Source: Limnephilus marmoratus
Taxonomy: Eukaryota; Arthropoda; Insecta; Trichoptera; Limnephilidae
Assembly (NCBI GenBank): GCA_917880885.1
Contig: OU862931.1
Coordinates: 13,093,337-13,157,336 of the forward strand
Direction: 5' to 3'
Length of the DNA stretch: 64,000 bases
Part shown: positions 44,691 through 54,081 of the stretch, in pieces
Layout: each line of letters opens with the position of its first letter
Position numbering within the stretch: position 1 is the first letter of the stretch
Notes under the pieces: generated by a model
What the model was told of the DNA's origin: nothing
Database searches by the model: none
The model's input: the letters and a program-made list of their open reading frames with translations, nothing else
Translations under genes and position numbers: made by a program

Positions 44691-45144
44691 TTGAAAAAGC
44701 CTTCGGCTGTGAAACATATGTATGTTTTTTATTAAAATATTGGCTAAAACTATGTTTTTTTTTCATTTATTTAAAACGATGCCGCAAAGCGAATTAACAA
44801 TTATTGTCGAAGAATAAATAAATTCATTAATTTTTTCCCTGTGTTCCGCATGTGGAAAGAATATTTAACGCCCTGTTACGTTCTCAGTGCCATGAGCCCT
44901 GAAGCTTACATAAAGCGATGTAGGATTTGTAGAAGGTAAGAGGGAAGATAGCACCGGCTGCTGAAAAACATGTTGCAAATATTTCACTCTCGTGGCAAGG
45001 TCAAAACCCTTACTGACGATGAACTAAGGGAAGTTTAACCTTTTAAGACAATGAATGTTTGAAATAATTTAATTTTTACCAACAATGTTTACATTTTAAA
45101 ATATTTTGTGTAATTATGTGTTCTAAATCAAATCTAAAATATAA
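44691..45144. other. No recognisable gene
   Basis: AT-rich sequence without supported features. Confidence 0.4.
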
Positions 45145-45350
45145 TTGAAGAAGTAGATAACAATAATAATCTAAACGAAAATATGAAAGAGAACAAAACA
45201 CAGAAAAGCAAAAAAAAAGACAATGGCCGCAACTGGGACTCGAACCCAGACCTCTCGTCTAATCGGAACGTGCGCGTTAACCAATTTTGCTATTGCCACC
45301 TTCTGTCAAACCGTCATAATTATCAATCTCATATTTTAATTTTAGAATAA
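45145..45350 (-). mobile_element. SINE family 2, minus copy with full tRNA-like head
   Basis: On minus: GGTGGCAATAGCAAAATTGG, then TTAACGCGCACG, then GGGTTCGAGTCCC and TTGCGGCC. Seven of eight acceptor-like positions pair (GGTGGCAA with TTGCGGCC). It is inverted relative to the copy at 46150-46390, and the homology extends about 40 bp upstream of both heads. Confidence 0.65.
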
Positions 45351-45361
45351 ATTTTAGAATA

Positions 45362-45939
45362 AGGAACTCCAAAGAAAAATATTATGGCTTTAAAAAAATA
45401 TGTTCATATAGACCAATAAACGCTAATTCTGAATATATACGTTTTATTTCATAATATTAAACGTAGAGTTCTTAAAAATATATTAAAAAGTTCTTTTTAA
45501 ACCACTCGTCAAAACACACTGTAAAGTTGGTATTACTGAATGGTTAGTGATGACGTCGAGATTTAGTTGTTGTGTTTATTGAAACAATATTTAAGCCTAA
45601 ATAATTTAGTATCAAAAATAGAGGTATCTCTGTTAGTTTATCTCTATTATTTAAAATATTGAAAAACTACTGCACAAAAAAATAGTAATGCTAATTCTAG
45701 GGAGAATGCTTCGAATAACGGTATTCAAAATGGCGGCACTTGATCAGCTGATTGCCCAATCCTATAGTAATTTTTCCGGAGTGATGATGTCACACGGTTG
45801 TCTTAGGGGGATCTTGAAAAAATAAAACTTTAACAATTATTTTAACTATTAAAACTTACTCTAAAAATAAAAATAAAAATGTAGTTATTTAAGTTAGAAG
45901 GTCATTCATTAAAAAATATATATATATGACTGGAGTTCT
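45362..45939. repeat. Dispersed repeat R, copy 2
   Basis: It is homologous to 30405-31222, with an internal deletion of about 200 bp. It interrupts the left arm of the SINE inverted pair: sequence at 45940-45985 resumes the reverse complement of 46120-46160. Confidence 0.6.
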
Positions 45940-46119
45940 CTATTAACAATATTCTCTCCCACTAATTATTTTTCCATATTATTAGCAACTTCCCTTTTTT
46001 AGACTTTTATAAAAAATCAACAGTTCAATCAATCAAATTCGGATACATTTATCCGAGACGCTATCCAGGATACAAACCAATTCTTAGAATGATTGTTTCC
46101 AATAAAAAGGGTAGTTGTC

Positions 46120-46390
46120 CATAATATGGAAAAATAATTAGTTGAATATAATATTGTTAATTCTAAAATTTGAAATATGAGATTTACAACTATGATGGTT
46201 TGACAGTTAACGCGCACGTCCCGGTTGGACGAGAGGTCTGGGTTCAAGTCCCAGTTGCGACCATTGTCTTTTTTCTGTGTCTTGTTCTCTTTCATATTTT
46301 CGTTTAGATTATTATTGTTATCTTATTCTTCAATAATATATTACATTGATGGGAATAACCTTCAAAAGTTATAAAAGAGAATTTTTCTTA
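46120..46390 (+). mobile_element. SINE family 2, plus copy
   Basis: ttaacgcgcacgtcccgg and GGGTTCAAGTCCC keep the B box. The A box is deleted (gacagttaacg). The body ccattgtcttttttctgtg through attattattgttatctta ends near aaaagagaatttttc. Confidence 0.6.
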
Positions 46391-46489
46391 TTAAAAATTC
46401 CAAACTAAAATGTTCGAATACGTTTCATGTTTAAATCTTGAATAAGGTAAGATCCAAAGACATATTCATGTACAATCGGACGTTATTAA

Positions 46490-46805
46490 TAGCCTAGCGA
46501 CTGTACGGTTGAAATTTGAGAACCTAACTTCAAAAATACTTCTCTGACGCTACGCCTTATGCAAAACCATCTTCATATTTGAAGTTTGTTAAAAAGCTCC
46601 TTTTTGAAATAGAACCGAATTCCAGCAAGTAGCCAATAATGCCAAAAGATGGCGCCACTCACGTTAACAGCTAGCGTGAGAAACTTCGTCTGGCAGGCGT
46701 AAGTACTATTGGATTTGTAATTTCGTGAATCTCTCCGGGTATGGAAAGATTGACGATAGTATGATTCTTATTGTAACTGGCAGTTGTGAATAATAATACC
46801 AAGCA
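46490..46805 (+). repeat. Extra copy of an internal Helitron module
   Basis: ctgacgctacgcc, ccagcaagtag, ctctccgggtatgg and gattgacg match 47120-47340 inside the Helitron that starts at 46806. It is a truncated upstream unit. Confidence 0.5.
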
Positions 46806-47900
46806 TCTATATATTATTATATATGAAGTCATTGCCTTTCGCGGTTACTTTTTCCCGGTGGCTAGATGTCACTGGATAGCCTGAGATTATTTATTCCGAG
46901 AAACCGGCTATTTGTGGTACCAGTTACTATAGGATTTATAAAATGATCACCAACACTTGCATTGGGCGAAGCCGAACCAAAAGCCACCTGCAGAGCTAAG
47001 CTAGAGGCTAGTATTAAACAGATTATAAATATAGACACGTTTAGCATCGAAAATATAGAAACAGATACCCATATCAACAGTGATTTTGTTTTATAATCGA
47101 ATAGTATTAGTAGAATTTCCGAGCCCAGCTTCGAGTGCTTGTCTGACGCCACGCCACAAATAACATCTGTGTACGTGGAATTTCAAACAAAGTTACCGTT
47201 GTAATTCGGTTTCAAATTCAAGAATTCGCACAAGGGGTCGCCACTTCCGTCAGCAAGTAGGATGGGGACATGTCCCTCCTAGGTATAAATGCTACGAATC
47301 TATCTCTCCGGATATGGAAATATTGACGGTAATGCTAAGTTGTAATCACGCGGCTGTATATTACATATGACGTCATGGCCCGTCCCAGTTACTTTGTTCC
47401 GGCGACTTTGTCCCGGTGACTAGCTATCACTGGGTGACAGTGGAGCCGAGGAACGGGCTATTTTTTTACCAGTTCCTATTGAATTTATAAAATGGTCACC
47501 ATTGTTGTAATCACGTGGCTATGTATTACATATGACGTCATGGCCCGTCCCGGTTACTTTGTCTCGGTGACTTTGTCCCGGAGATTTTGTCCCAGTGACT
47601 TTGTGCCGGTGACTAGCTATCACTGAGTGACAGTGGATCCGAGGAATGAGCTATTTTTGGACCCTGTTCCTATAAAATTTATAAAATGGTCACCATTGTT
47701 GTAATCACGTGGCTACATAATACATATGACGTCATGGCCCGTCCCGGTTACTTTGACCCTGTGATTTTGTACCGGTGACTTTGTCCCGGTGACTAGATAT
47801 CACTAGATGACAGTGGATCCGAGGAAAGGGCTATTATTGGATTTATAAAATGGTCACGATTCTCACCAACACTATCTGGGCGAAGCCGAACCAAAACTAG
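46806..47900 (+). mobile_element. Helitron with internal tandem repeats
   Basis: TC at 46806 after A, CTAG at 47897-47900 before T. The hairpin GGC/GAA/GCC ends 9 nt before CTAG. It is 1.1 kb with no Rep code. Three 150-190-bp direct repeats fill 47325-47870. Confidence 0.75.
47325..47870 (+). repeat. Tandem repeats containing TGACGTCA
   Basis: Each of three units carries ttgtaatcacg, acatatgacgtcatggcccg, several ggtgactttgtcccg steps and ttataaaatggtcac. The palindrome TGACGTCA (consensus CRE/ATF site) occurs in all three. Confidence 0.75.
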
Positions 47901-48364
47901 TTAGTTATCAGAAATGTAAATAAAACATTTCTAATAAATAAAAACAATTTAAATTTAAAAATTTGAGAATACCTGTGGGATATAAGTTGTTTGTTTACGT
48001 GTTTCAAAGCATGGGACCAGCCACCTGACTGTGAGATTAATGGAACGGGAGGGGAAAAACATGTTTTTACACCTCCATATCAACTGTGGGAAGGAACTCG
48101 TAAAAGGGAATAATCCACATTTTATTACATTTTTCAATGGACGGTAAAAACTTCTCATGTTTTATCCTGCTTTTAAAATGTGGAAATGCTCTTAAGAACC
48201 AAACTTTAAATATATACATACTTAACGTTCAGACCTTATGCATTCTTGATGCAGTATTTTTTTTTTGTAATAATATTTAATCATTCAAGACAATAACCCA
48301 CTCTCAAACGAAAAATTAATTACATCAATTTTACCAATTTCAGGTTTGCATGTGGATTGTATAA
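47901..48364. other. No recognisable gene
   Basis: AT-rich flank between a Helitron and a MITE. Confidence 0.4.
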
Positions 48365-48366
48365 TA

Positions 48367-48725
48367 CAGGGTGTTAAGGGACGTACTTGACTTACATTAA
48401 CCAGTGATTCCTGACATTATTTGGAGTAAAAAATGTAAATGAAATTTTGGACTCCGGTGACTTTTTTGACGACTCTTTTTTTCAATATTTTTTTCTTCAA
48501 AATCAAACAAAAAAAAATTCTTCCACATGTCGTCACTGGTCACTCCGCCGGGTGTCCGACGAACCCCTTACCCCGCCTCCAACTGTTCAACAACTACCAT
48601 TTTTTATGTTTTTGTAGAAAAAAAAAAAAACTTCAAAAATGTCACCAAAATTTCATTTACATTTTTTACAAATAATGTGAGGAATCGCTGTTTAAAGTAA
48701 GTTAACTACATCCCTTAACACCCTG
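48367..48725. mobile_element. TA-flanked MITE, copy 1
   Basis: The ends CAGGGTGTTAAGGGACGTAC and (inverted) the near-identical sequence are flanked by TA. The interior is itself nearly palindromic, with T-runs and A-runs around a tccgacgaacc core. TA TSD and a CAGGG-type end fit a Tc1/mariner-like MITE. No transposase. Confidence 0.75.
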
Positions 48726-48727
48726 TA

Positions 48728-49084
48728 TAGAAGTGAGTTGAGTGATTTGAAAATGTTAATTAAGAGAGATTACATAATAAATTGTTTAAGTGGGAATAGC
48801 GAGAGGTAGGAAGGGAGAGGAGGTTCGGTCTAGTTGAAGTAAAGTACGTACTCTAATAATAAATGTGTAACTTAGAAAAGAAGTTTATTAATTTAATTTA
48901 ATATTAATTATTTAATTTAATTATTAATTTTATTTTTTTTTTGTTATTTGGTTTTTTCCTATTCTATATACTTGATTCTTTACTTAAAAAATCATTTCTA
49001 TAAATATGTATAATTATATGGGACGTGTAGATTGCACTTTCCTCCCCACATCCTGGAATAAACATATTATTATATTTTTAGACT
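48728..49084. other. No recognisable gene
   Basis: AT-rich, attaatttaatt-type low complexity at 48890-48940. Confidence 0.4.
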
Positions 49085-49760
49085 TTACGTCCGGGTTAAA
49101 TCTTCCCCAGAGGAAAAACTAAACCCTTTCACACACTTCCTCAAATGATCATCTAGTCAATCCACGCTATGCAATTGCACTATACAGGGTGTTAAGGGAC
49201 GTACTTGACTTATTTTCACCAGTGATTCCTGACATTATTTGGAGTAAAAAATGTGAATGAAATTTTGGTCTCCGGTGACTTTTTTGATTTTTTTTTTTTT
49301 TTTCTACAAAAACATAAAAAATGCTAGTTGTTGAACAGCTGGAGGCGGGGAAAGTGGTTCGTCGGACACCCGGCTGAGTGACCAGTGACGACATGCGGTA
49401 GAATTTTTTTTTTTTGTTTGATTTTGAAGAAAAAATGTTTGAAAAAAAAAAAGTCGTCAAAAAAAGTCACCGGAGATCAAAATTTCATTTACATTTTATA
49501 CTCAAAATAATGTCAAGAATCCCTGGTTAAAAAGTAAGTCAAGTACGTCCCTTAACACCCTGTATAAGTAAAATAAATACAAAACAATACAAGAACAACA
49601 TTTCAACCTACCAGAGACCAAATGGGAATATAATTCACCGACTCCAGATATTTTCATATCAGAGAGTTCGGCTCGGTAGAACTCCTAATTGGACCGATAC
49701 ATCCTACTGATCCCTCAATAATATTTAAAAAATCTTTTGTAATCCTACATGTATTTAAAA
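49085..49760 (-). repeat. Repeat Y, inverted copy split by a MITE
   Basis: Homologous to 44120-44470 in reverse. gcaattgcactata is cut at the MITE insertion at 49185 and resumes after 49562. Confidence 0.6.
49185..49562. mobile_element. TA-flanked MITE, copy 2
   Basis: Same termini as copy 1, with TA at 49183-49184 and 49563-49564. It sits inside repeat Y, so the empty site can be read from the 44.2-kb copy (gtgcaattgca context). Confidence 0.8.
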
Positions 49761-50012
49761 TGACAGATTTTTGCATTTGTGTATATAAATTCTTTGACAA
49801 ATCTAATATGCCTAAATTTTGAATGAGACAGCTAGGTATAATGCTATTAGCTGAAATAACAAATGGAAATATTGTTATGGTCTTAGAATGCCAAATTCTT
49901 TTATACTTATTTTCTAAATCTGTATATTTTCTTATTTTATAACAGATTTTTTAATATTACGTGAATTTGGAATAGCGACATCAATGCTATAAATAATTAA
50001 TTATTATTATTA

Positions 50013-50350
50013 CTAGCTGGTTCCCGGCACGCGTTGCTACGCCATTTAATAAAGAAATTGTTTCTCCCTGCGTGTCCTTTCCCATTCGTCCCGTTCCCCT
50101 TCCGCCTCCCCTTCCTCTCCCGCGAACCCCCTACACGAGTTCCCCTCCGCCTCCCGCATTCCATACATTCATCCCCAGTTTTCAAACAGCTCGCATGCCA
50201 CCAATTGCAATTTTTTTATACAAATTTCATAATGCCAGTGCTCGTGCTATATTAAAGTAAAGTTTTATTAAAATCCATTCAGCAGTTTTTGCGTGAAAGA
50301 GTAACAAACATACATCCATACAAACTTTCACGTTTATAATACTAGTAAGA
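50013..50350 (-). mobile_element. Complete short Helitron
   Basis: Minus strand: A|TC at 50350, CTAG|T at 50013-50016. The hairpin is GGCGT/GTGCC with G-T wobbles. The leader gtgaaagtttgtatgg and ttgttactctttcacgc is the common insect Helitron 5' block. The 3' part is purine-rich. 338 bp. Confidence 0.75.
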
Positions 50351-50584
50351 TTGAATGATGATACGATTTGATCGATCTATAGTAATGAAGTATCGAGAGA
50401 TCGGCTGTGTGACTGGAGTGTGGTGTGGCATTAAAAATGTGAACAGTGTGTTTTGAAAATGTGTGATGCACGTTAAATAAAGCAGTTTTGTCTGAGCAAA
50501 ACTGCTTTAAAATTCACAAACAATTCTAAAATTGATGCGTTGAGAAAATATTGAAAATACGAAACAAAAAAGCTAGAAAAATAT

Positions 50585-50683
50585 TAGGTTGCATCGGAGA
50601 ATTGAATCCAGGACCTCTGCTTTGCCGGGACTTTTCTCTGACCACTGTGCGAATTCGATGATAATACGAGACAGTGCAACCTA
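50585..50683 (-). other. tRNA-like sequence, not a functional tRNA
   Basis: TAGGTTGCA and TGCAACCTA pair at the two ends, and GGATTCAATTC resembles a B box. The length (99 bp), the weak T stem and the lack of a clear D arm argue for a SINE head or degenerate tRNA. Confidence 0.3.
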
Positions 50684-50689
50684 GAACCT

Positions 50690-51821
50690 TTGTTATGTGA
50701 TCCCGGTCTGGGTCACATGTTACGCGAATACCTCGTGATACTAGTACAAAAAGAAGTTATCACATAAATATTGTATCACCAGTATATTAATATGTTAAAG
50801 GGTATGTTGTTAAAATAAAACATCTGCCAGCTTTATTTTTTTTTACAAAGGGGCGCCACTGGTTAATTAACCAGGCTAGCAGATAGTAAAGCAATGATCC
50901 TCTCTCAGGGCCTTTGATATGCTAACTTTACGATTAAATTAGAAGGATTATTTTAAAATAAAATAAACAGTATTGTTAATAAATATGAAATTAAAGATTT
51001 TATTATCACATAATAAAATTAACTGAGACAAATAAACATATTAACAGAACATGGACTCACCTTCCTTGGAACGACCAAAAATATAGCTTTCTAACTATCT
51101 ATCTAAATTACGATCTTGAATAAATTATTTCTTCGGGTTTCTGGTTTTGCCATTGAAGTGTAGAGTCTGTACAAATAAATTACCTGAAGCCGGCTGAAAT
51201 CAGTATTGGGTCCCGTATAATTAATCTCCAGCTATGAAAATCTCGTATTTCCAAGCGAGAATAATTATTCCTTCGTTAATTGTCAGATTAAAATCCGTGA
51301 GATTCCTTCCATGTGTTAACATAAAATGCTTGTTACTTGGCAATTAAATTCAAAATTGTCCATCGGTTATTTTCGGTGAAAATTACGAAGATAGAATTGT
51401 GTATTTATAACACTTATTGGCACTACGAATACGTTAGTCGCGGCCTAGTTAATTATGTTCCAGTTCGTATAAAAATAATATTCGTATTTCTTTATATAAT
51501 TATTACGAAATAATATGAATTGAAATCACGACCGACTTGTCAGTAAAACCCTCTACCACCTTAGAAAGATTACTCAGAAGTGGGCTCTAAACAAAATATT
51601 CGATTTTTATACCCTTTTCAAAAAAGAAAAAATGAATGATGTTACTTCCAAAATTTAAAAAAAATAAATCTATGTTGAAGTTTATTATTTTTTTTAAATA
51701 TTATTTAATCACCTCTTGAAATTAGGTACCTGCTTGCCTAAATCAATGATAAAATAAACTGCGAGAAATATCAACAAATATTTTATCATAACACCTTCGA
51801 GACTTATACTACGCACCATGG
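50690..51821. other. No recognisable gene
   Basis: AT-rich. ccactggttaattaaccaggctagcag at 50848 is a hairpin of unknown role. Confidence 0.4.
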
Positions 51822-52280
51822 TGTAAAGCCTGGAAAATTCGGGACAAAAAGCTCTCTGCCAGCGCGCCCGCCCATATGAAAACTCATCGCAGCGCCCGCG
51901 CCGGAAAGTCTAGTCTAGTATTCACTCGCTCTCAAAGCAACGATTGAGCAATGATCGCGCCTATCAAGGTCTCGGCTTTCGAGATCCACTCGCACCTTCG
52001 GTCCCGATCCAGAACTCACTCACGATGTTGAGTATGGCCTAGAGTCCTAGACGATTCACCACTGTTTATCATCATCGCCATGGTGTTTAGCATCGGCTTG
52101 GAGATTTCGCCATTTCGAGGACCAGGAAGATCCGTGTTTTCCCCACCAGCTGACTACGTCGACATCATGACTCCGCCCGCCGCGCATCGAGCAAAGCATC
52201 GATTTCCCGCCATGATGTGTCCTACGTACTTGTATTACGAATACACATACAACTGCCTACACAATAAACACTACGTTACA
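51822..52280 (+). repeat. Possible solo LTR
   Basis: GC-rich 459-bp block that begins TGTAA and ends TTACA (5-bp inverted), with acaataaac 15 bp before the end as a possible polyadenylation signal. Flanks do not form a TSD. The ORF at 52080-52283 has no known domain. Alternative: a CpG-rich host promoter. Confidence 0.3.
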
Positions 52281-52735
52281 TAATTATTTGCCTATATTTA
52301 GGTACCCACATGTATGCACGACTCAAAATCACTATACAGATAGTGATTTAGATAAATATATCCATTTTTATTTTAATTTGCAACCCTTATTGACTTTTTT
52401 ACTTGTCTAGGATGAATATTTATTTTTTTTTAATGTGGAATAATTTATTTAGTAAGACTTCAAGTTCTTATTATTTTAATATTAGTCTGCAAATTCTTCA
52501 AATACTGATGATTCCAATAATCCACGGGGATTTGAGTACAAGACCAGTTCAATGTACCAACTGCAACTACCAAACCACAATCCATATGTCGTCATTTTTT
52601 TTTGCCAGTAAGCTGTGTGTATTTCTTTCAACGCAATATTCATTTATACTTATAATAATTTATTGCCTAAGATTCAATTTTATTTGTTTTCTTTGTAAGC
52701 TTTCTACAAATTATTTTCTGAATAAACCTTTTTTA
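52281..52735. other. No recognisable gene
   Basis: AT-rich. The open frame 52403-52783 is Phe/Ile/Leu-rich through composition. Confidence 0.4.
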
Positions 52736-52787
52736 ATTGAAATTAATAAATTACTTGGTTTTTACCACTTTTATTGTTTATAAAACC

Positions 52788-52820
52788 GACATGTTTCGTC
52801 AGCAAAGCTGACTTCTTCAG
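52788..52820 (-). ncRNA. Hammerhead ribozyme motif, left arm
   Basis: Inverted twin of 53289-53321, with the same core and stems. Confidence 0.7.
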
Positions 52821-52957
52821 GGTTCTGACAGAACTAATTTTAAATATAGACATATATATAGGTAATAGAGAAAAATAATCGACATAAACAATAATAAAAT
52901 TAGAAAGAAAATAATGTTTAAGGGACGAGGGGCAATATAGAACAAATTAAAAAAATT

Positions 52958-53161
52958 TAAAAGGGGAATAGATTTAATAGAAACTAGTCGTACCTTTAAT
53001 TTTAACAGTGGAATAGAATTCATTCATTGCAATGTCAATGGCATTCAGTTAGATAAATTAGAAATTTTAGAGATTAGAAAGAGTGTTAATGCAAATTTAA
53101 ATATTATTAATAATCAAAAATTGTTTTTAAATGACCCATTATTAAATCTATTCCCCTTTTA
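52958..53161 (+). pseudogene. PLE GIY-YIG endonuclease, C-terminal end
   Basis: Codons read GIDLIETSRTFNFNSGIEFI, then HCNVNGIQLDKLEILEIRKS, NLNIINNQKLFLNDPLLNL and a stop at 53159-53161. This pattern (His-x-N, LD-x-LEI, LND-x-LLN) matches the tail of GIY-YIG domains fused to PLE reverse transcriptases. The catalytic GIY...YIG and Arg lie upstream and are lost. The hammerhead follows about 130 bp after the stop. Confidence 0.6.
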
Positions 53162-53288
53162 AATTGTTCTATATTGCCCCTCGTCCCTTAAACATTATTT
53201 TCTTTCTAATTTTATAATTGTTTATGTCGATTATTTTTCTCTATTACCTATATATATGTCTATATTTAAAATTAGTTCTGTCAAAACC

Positions 53289-53321
53289 CTGAAGAAGTCA
53301 GCTTTGCTGACGAAACATGTC
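53289..53321 (+). ncRNA. Hammerhead ribozyme motif, right arm
   Basis: CTGAAGA, one A, stem II GTCAGC/GCTGAC with loop TTT, GAA, two-pair stem III AC/GT with loop AT, then GTC. Stem I is a perfect six pairs, AAAACC before the core with GGTTTT after the cleavage site. This is the best-formed motif in the window. Confidence 0.75.
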
Positions 53322-53373
53322 GGTTTTATAAACAATAAAAGTGGTAAAAACCAAGTAATTTATTAATTTCAAT

Positions 53374-53857
53374 CATAATGGTGCCACAAAATAAGTTTGC
53401 TGTGTTAGAAGAAGTGAAACCTTTTTTAATATTATAATAATTTTTTTATATTATACTTATAGTTTCTCTTCCACTGAGAGTTTTCCTATTATTATCCATT
53501 TAAGGCTCCGCAACCGGGCCTGAAAAGAAGAAGATGGAGAGATACGAAATTACGAATGTTAGAGGAGAGCGCTAACATTTGCAGCGACAAAATCGATGCA
53601 TAAATTGCAAAAATGTTTAATAAAACACGACTCGTTTAAAACAGAGCAAAAATCTTGCAGGCATTGTCTTAAACAGCATTTAAAGAAACACTGTGATTTT
53701 TTTCATACACATAACTTGTAAAATAACTGAAACAAACTTGTTTATAATAATTTTTGGAGCATACATATCGAGGGAATTTTATATAATTTGCGTTTCGGCG
53801 CGGGCAATGTCTAGATATTATCTTCAAGAATAACATATATTTTTTAAGAGCTTTAAG
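53374..53857. other. No recognisable gene
   Basis: AT-rich, no supported feature. Confidence 0.4.
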
Positions 53858-54081
53858 ACTTAATGTGCTTAAGAGAGATAGTAAGAAATCGGTAGTAATT
53901 CGGGTAGCAGGCCCTTAACGAAAGGCAAAAGTTCCCTGTTTTCAAAAAGCCGGCCAATATTTTAATTCCTCCTTCTATCATTATAAACGGAAAATGATGT
54001 TTGTTCAACATGTTTTGATGAAGGACTTAATGTGCTTAAGGGAGATAGTAAGAAATCGGTAGTAATTCGGGTAGCAGGCCC

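Larger units (their letters stand above)
52736..53373. mobile_element. PLE inverted dimer with GIY-YIG code in the loop
   Basis: Left arm 52736-52979, right arm 53141-53373, spacer about 160 bp. Each arm holds a hammerhead motif and the outer ataaacaataaaagtgg block. The spacer continues an ORF into the right arm, so the plus-oriented copy is the longer one and the minus copy is more 5'-truncated. Confidence 0.75.

Noticed and set aside
46029..47152. Minus ORFs of 88 and 96 aa
   Set aside because: The first runs through a SINE antisense to its B box. The second is inside a Helitron and has no domain.
52403..53023. Membrane-protein-like Phe/Leu/Ile-rich ORFs
   Set aside because: AT-rich composition produces hydrophobic codons, and the second frame is the antisense of a PLE arm.
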